The notes under the pieces: model-generated | The model's input: only the letters and a program-made list of their open reading frames with translations | The model's database searches: none | Told to the model about the DNA's origin: nothing | Source: Chloroflexota bacterium | GTDB lineage: Bacteria; Chloroflexota; Chloroflexia; QHBQ01; JADMIH01 | Length of the DNA: 44,946 nt | Direction of reading: 5' to 3' | Assembly (NCBI GenBank): GCA_015478675.1 | Contig: JADMIH010000014.1 | Location: forward strand, 1 to 44,946 | Part shown: in pieces, positions 41,115-44,946 of the stretch | How positions within the stretch are numbered: position 1 is the stretch's first letter | Layout: every line of letters starts with the position of its first letter | Made by a program: the position numbers and the translations under genes

Positions 41115-44100
41115 ATGCCCTTCTCCCGCATATGGTCCCCATCTGCTACTCTAGCTGTGATCTTTGTCCTACTCACTCAGAGTTTTCTGGCTCCGCTCAC
41201 TCAGCTATCTCAGCTTGCCTCGGCGCATGGTGCAGCTTCATCTTATGTGTCCTACCAGAATGGACAGGCCATACAAGCGACAGAAAAGATCAAAGCTCAA
41301 CAACCGCAAGCTTTGCAGAACAGTCAGTATCAATCGCCAGACACAGGCGGCGCTAAGAGGCCTGCTACTCCCATGATTAGCCCAACACCCATTCCGCCCT
41401 CTCCCGGCGACTGGTTCCTAAATCGGCCCACTGACAGTAGCGAATGGTGTGTGCCAGGATATGGTTGCTATCCTGGCGGCGCAGCTAACGATGGAGACCC
41501 AAGCACTTTCTTTTCAGATGCTAATATCGGCCGCCGTTGGTGGCAAGTCACCATTGAACGGGCCGTTAGCATAAATAGGATTAGAATAGATCAGGGTCCA
41601 GCAGACCCGCAGCTTTGTAATACAATAAGCGTCCGAACGTCTCAGTACGGCATGCTATTAGGAGTATTTAGCGTGGGGCCGGGTTGGAACGACCTAAACT
41701 TTACCCCTGTGTCGTCAAGCTCATATTACCTTGCATGTGATAATGGTAACTACGACAGAGGCAGATGGGTGATGTACAGCACTGAGGGCTATGCTGATGA
41801 CCCTCCCAGCACACCTCAGGATTATGAATATAACGGTGGTGGGACCGGAGTTGAGGGCACAGACCCTTGTGGCTGTGGGGGTGATCCGGTAAATACGGCC
41901 ACCGGCGACTTCTTCCACTCTTTCACAGACCTATCTGTCCCTGGGCGTAGTTTGCCTCTTCTCTTCAACCGTACATACAACTCAGCAACGTCCAGTCAGA
42001 GCGGCCCACTCGGCTATGGGTGGAATCACTCCTACAACTGGTATATAGACCAGGATCCAAGTAACAACGATTACCTTGTGCATGAGGGGAATGGCAGCAT
42101 TGTGCCATTCGGGCCAGACCTTACTCCACCCAACAGGGTCGAGGCTACACTTACCAACAGTGGTGGCACATACAACTTCACTCCCATACACGGGCAGACA
42201 CATTACTACTTCCAGCCTGTAGGCACACCATCAGTGCTCAAGCTGTCGCAGATCGTGGACCGCAACAACTACACAACTACCCTATCTTACGATGCAAGTG
42301 GGCGGCTACAAACGGTGACCGATCCTACCCTGCCCACTGGCCGTACATTGACTTTCCACTATGATCCGACGAGAACCACTTTGCTCACCAGCGTCACAGA
42401 CGACACCGGAGGACAGGCTGTTTCCTTTCAGTATTACACAGGTTCTGATGACCTGCATATTGTCACTGACGTAGCAGGACACCAGAGTACGTTCGCCTAT
42501 TATTCTGGCACACACCTTTTGCAAACCATGACTGACCCTAACGGCGGCTCCGTCACAAACACCTATGATGCCAACAGCCGTGTGTTGCAGCAGACCGATC
42601 CGCTGAGCAGGCTTACACAGTTCGGCTATTCTGATCTTGGCAATGGAAGTACCTCCACCACCATAACTAACCCTCTGGGCCTCGTGACTACGCACTACTA
42701 CATGTACAACGTGCTAACGCAGATTGTGCAGAATCCGTCAGCAGCCCAACCAGCCGTGACGACTTATACCTACCAGCCAGGAACAACTCGGCTCTCCTCA
42801 GTACAGGACCCCAATGGCAACGTAAGCCACATGAGATGGGATACAGCAGGCAATGTAATCTCGACCACTGATGCTTTACAGCGTACCACGCTGCTTGCCT
42901 ATAACTCCACCAACGACCCCACCATAATCACAGACACAAGTGGCATCACTACCACCTTCTCTTATGATGCACATGGTAATCTGCTCAGCACCTCACGACC
43001 TCTCACCCAGGCTAACCAGCTTGCCACTACCTCTCTCAGCTATGGTGACCCTCTGCACCCTGGAGATGTTACTGGGGTAACCGACCCTAACCTGCACACT
43101 TCGAGTATGACATACGACAGCTACGGCTATTTGCAGAGCGCTACCAATCCTCTTAGTAAGACTGTGCAGTACAACCACAACTCTATAGGCTGGCTCACCT
43201 CAGTGACTGACCCTATGAGCCACTCTGCTTCCGCTGCCTACAACAGCTACGGCCAGCCCCTCGTAATTACTGACACGAGAGGCTACACCACTACTAACCT
43301 CTACGACAATGATGGCAACCTCCTCTCCTCAACAGACGCTAACCACCGCACCACCTCGTACACTTACAACCTGGATAACGAGGTGACCAGGGTAACACAG
43401 CCCGATGGTACCCATTCTGACTACGGCTATGATGCGCTGGGCCGGGTTATCACTCAGACCAATGCTCTTAGGCAGAGCACCCTCTACCACTACGATGACC
43501 TGAACAGGATAGTTACCACTGTAGATGCACTCAACCGCTCCTCGAAAGCTGCATACGACCTGGTGGGCAACACCACTGTAATCACAGATGCCGCAGGGCT
43601 GACCACTACTTTGGGGTATGACCCTGCTTACCAGCTACGGAGTATCACCTACCATGATGGTGGGGTTACGCCTAACGTGCAGTACTCCTACAACTCACTC
43701 GGCATGCGCTCTGTGATGACCGATGGCATCGGCACTTCTCTCTACTCCTACGACTCGCTGAACAGGTTGACCTCAGCACAGGATGGGAACGGCAAGAGTG
43801 TGGGATACAACTATGACATAGGAGGGAGGCTAACCTCTCTTGTATACCCCGGCACCACAGGCACAGGTATAGTCACCAGAGGGTATGATGATGCCAACCG
43901 CCTTACTTCAGTGCAAGACTGGCTCTCCCCACCCTCGTCACACACCACACAGTTCGGCTACAACGATGATGGAGCGCTCACCTCTGTGGGCTACCCTAAC
44001 GGTGTCACTATGCAGGTGGGTAGAGATGCTGCGAGCGAAGTTATCTCTATGACAGATAAGCTGGGTGCATCATCTCCCTTCCTCTCGATGACCTACACGC

Positions 44101-44946
44101 ATGACGCAGTAGGAGTAATCCAGTCCTCTGTAGAGCCGGGGAGCCTGGGAGCCGCAACACCACACAGCTACCAGTATGACCAGCAGTATCATCTCACCTC
44201 TGACAAGGTTGGCTCAAACCCTCTACAGGGTAGCACCTCCACATGGCAGCTTGACGCGGCTACTGAGATTACCAGGACCACATCTTTCGTAGCCCTGAGC
44301 GGTGTCAATACCACCTCTACACGCACCTATGATGCTGCTAATGAGCTAAAGAGCTTGTTGGAGAAGCAGGGTACCACCACTACCAAAGACCTGAGGTTCA
44401 CCTTCAACTCAGATGGAGAGCGCACACAGCTATACAACAAGGTGAGCGGTGCAACCACCACATACAGGTATGATGCAGCAGAGAGGCTCACGTCATCAGG
44501 AGCAGCAGCAAACCCGACCAACTACCGCTACAATGGTGATGGAGTAAGGGTGAGCAAGAGCACAGGACTGAGCAGTAACTCTTATGTGTGGGGTGCGGGG
44601 CAAGACTTACTGCAAGACAACACCTCCTCATATATCTATGGACCAGGTGGCATGCTGGTAGAGGCGGTACAAGGTACAACACCTTACTACTACCATGCAG
44701 ACCAACTGGGCAGTATAAGAGCTATCACCAACAGCAGTGGTGCTGTATCGAACACATACACGTATGATGCCTATGGGAACACCACTGCATCAGCAGGCAC
44801 AGTAGCTAATCCATTCAAGTACTCAGGGCAGTACACAGACAGTGAGACCGGCTTCCTGTACCTGAGGGCCAGGTACTACGATCCGGCCACCCAGCAGTTC
44901 TTGAGCGTAGACCCACTGCTGTCGCAAACAGAGCAGGCTTATGCCT
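41115..44946 (+). CDS. Secreted RHS/YD-repeat protein, 3' end outside the window
   Basis: An uninterrupted frame of 1,277 codons runs off the window. The first 38 residues form a signal peptide (TLAVIFVLLTQSFLAPL). A Pro/Gln-rich stretch leads to a discoidin-like domain (about 100-215; WWQVTIERAVSINRIRID). The RHS N-terminal region (DUF6531-type) starts near residue 250 with DPCGCGGDPVNTATGDF and FNRTYNS. Dozens of YD repeats follow (for example TYDANSRVLQQTDPL, YDALGRVITQTNAL). The RHS core motif is present near 1216-1260: YDAYGNTTAS, YSGQYTDSETGFLYLRAR, YYDPATQQFLSVDP. In RHS proteins a variable, often toxic C-terminus follows this point; it is not seen. The ATG has AAGGTGG seven bases upstream. 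Confidence 0.92.
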   Translation, partial: MPFSRIWSPSATLAVIFVLLTQSFLAPLTQLSQLASAHGAASSYVSYQNGQAIQATEKIKAQQPQALQNSQYQSPDTGGAKRPATPMISPTPIPPSPGDWFLNRPTDSSEWCVPGYGCYPGGAANDGDPSTFFSDANIGRRWWQVTIERAVSINRIRIDQGPADPQLCNTISVRTSQYGMLLGVFSVGPGWNDLNFTPVSSSSYYLACDNGNYDRGRWVMYSTEGYADDPPSTPQDYEYNGGGTGVEGTDPCGCGGDPVNTATGDFFHSFTDLSVPGRSLPLLFNRTYNSATSSQSGPLGYGWNHSYNWYIDQDPSNNDYLVHEGNGSIVPFGPDLTPPNRVEATLTNSGGTYNFTPIHGQTHYYFQPVGTPSVLKLSQIVDRNNYTTTLSYDASGRLQTVTDPTLPTGRTLTFHYDPTRTTLLTSVTDDTGGQAVSFQYYTGSDDLHIVTDVAGHQSTFAYYSGTHLLQTMTDPNGGSVTNTYDANSRVLQQTDPLSRLTQFGYSDLGNGSTSTTITNPLGLVTTHYYMYNVLTQIVQNPSAAQPAVTTYTYQPGTTRLSSVQDPNGNVSHMRWDTAGNVISTTDALQRTTLLAYNSTNDPTIITDTSGITTTFSYDAHGNLLSTSRPLTQANQLATTSLSYGDPLHPGDVTGVTDPNLHTSSMTYDSYGYLQSATNPLSKTVQYNHNSIGWLTSVTDPMSHSASAAYNSYGQPLVITDTRGYTTTNLYDNDGNLLSSTDANHRTTSYTYNLDNEVTRVTQPDGTHSDYGYDALGRVITQTNALRQSTLYHYDDLNRIVTTVDALNRSSKAAYDLVGNTTVITDAAGLTTTLGYDPAYQLRSITYHDGGVTPNVQYSYNSLGMRSVMTDGIGTSLYSYDSLNRLTSAQDGNGKSVGYNYDIGGRLTSLVYPGTTGTGIVTRGYDDANRLTSVQDWLSPPSSHTTQFGYNDDGALTSVGYPNGVTMQVGRDAASEVISMTDKLGASSPFLSMTYTHDAVGVIQSSVEPGSLGAATPHSYQYDQQYHLTSDKVGSNPLQGSTSTWQLDAATEITRTTSFVALSGVNTTSTRTYDAANELKSLLEKQGTTTTKDLRFTFNSDGERTQLYNKVSGATTTYRYDAAERLTSSGAAANPTNYRYNGDGVRVSKSTGLSSNSYVWGAGQDLLQDNTSSYIYGPGGMLVEAVQGTTPYYYHADQLGSIRAITNSSGAVSNTYTYDAYGNTTASAGTVANPFKYSGQYTDSETGFLYLRARYYDPATQQFLSVDPLLSQTEQAYA

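Noticed and set aside
42300..44800. Dense short repeats in the RHS gene as possible DNA repeats
   Set aside because: They reflect the YD-repeat protein code, with degenerate DNA, not nucleotide repeats.
1..44946. tRNA, rRNA or known riboswitches
   Set aside because: No cloverleaf with a GGTTCRANTCC-type arm and no conserved rRNA or riboswitch core was seen on either strand, though a covariance search was not possible.

Overview
The window reads as a chromosomal stretch of a Chloroflexota-type bacterium. This rests on gene content and protein style (FtsZ ending in a PPFL-type tail, MurT/GatD lipid II amidation genes, a GYPLSEEF/YTVQYFERA secreted protein, a MshA-like glycosyltransferase beside a PIG-L deacetylase). 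It is inference, not a database match. Almost all of it, apart from the right end, builds cell wall or divides the cell.

Layout. 1-651: a hairpin-bearing repeat, a perfect-consensus promoter and a long leader. 652-6208: an elongation operon, mreB-mreC-mreD-mrdA(PBP2)-minC. 6370-6603: a small unknown gene on the minus strand. 7031-12972: a coiled-coil zinc-ribbon protein, murT-gatD (isoglutaminyl lipid II synthase) and a 948-residue polytopic membrane protein. 13013-13395: a second full copy of the repeat, then the dcw promoter with an array of MraZ boxes. 13396-27134: mraZ-rsmH-ftsL-like-ftsI-murF-mraY-murD-ftsW, two envelope genes of unknown role, and a single gene fusing murC to murB. 27167-28717: two minus-strand DUF2382 stress-type genes. 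29105-34385: ddl-ftsQ-ftsA-ftsZ, closed by a perfect 20-bp-stem terminator. murE, murG, rodA and minD, often present in such clusters, are absent here. 34587-38127: PIG-L deacetylase, FemAB/GNAT-like acyltransferase and GT4 glycosyltransferase, reminiscent of low-molecular-weight thiol or glycoconjugate synthesis. 38327-39769: a phytoene-dehydrogenase-like FAD oxidoreductase. 39770-41114: gene debris and a small terminal-inverted-repeat element. 41115-44946: a large secreted RHS/YD-repeat protein cut by the window end just after its core motif, so any toxin tip and immunity gene lie outside.

How it works together. MreBCD and PBP2 drive sidewall growth. MurF, MraY, MurD, MurC-MurB and Ddl make the precursor, MurT-GatD amidates it, and FtsW-FtsI use it at the FtsZ-FtsA-FtsQ ring. 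MinC and MraZ provide positional and transcriptional control. The most unusual signals are non-coding. One repeat family ends 13-14 bp upstream of candidate -35 boxes at three operons, with the same end motif at a fourth. A set of hairpins has different stems but one shared loop sequence. Two division genes appear to have leaderless starts. All promoters, stems and domains were read by eye; no search was run.
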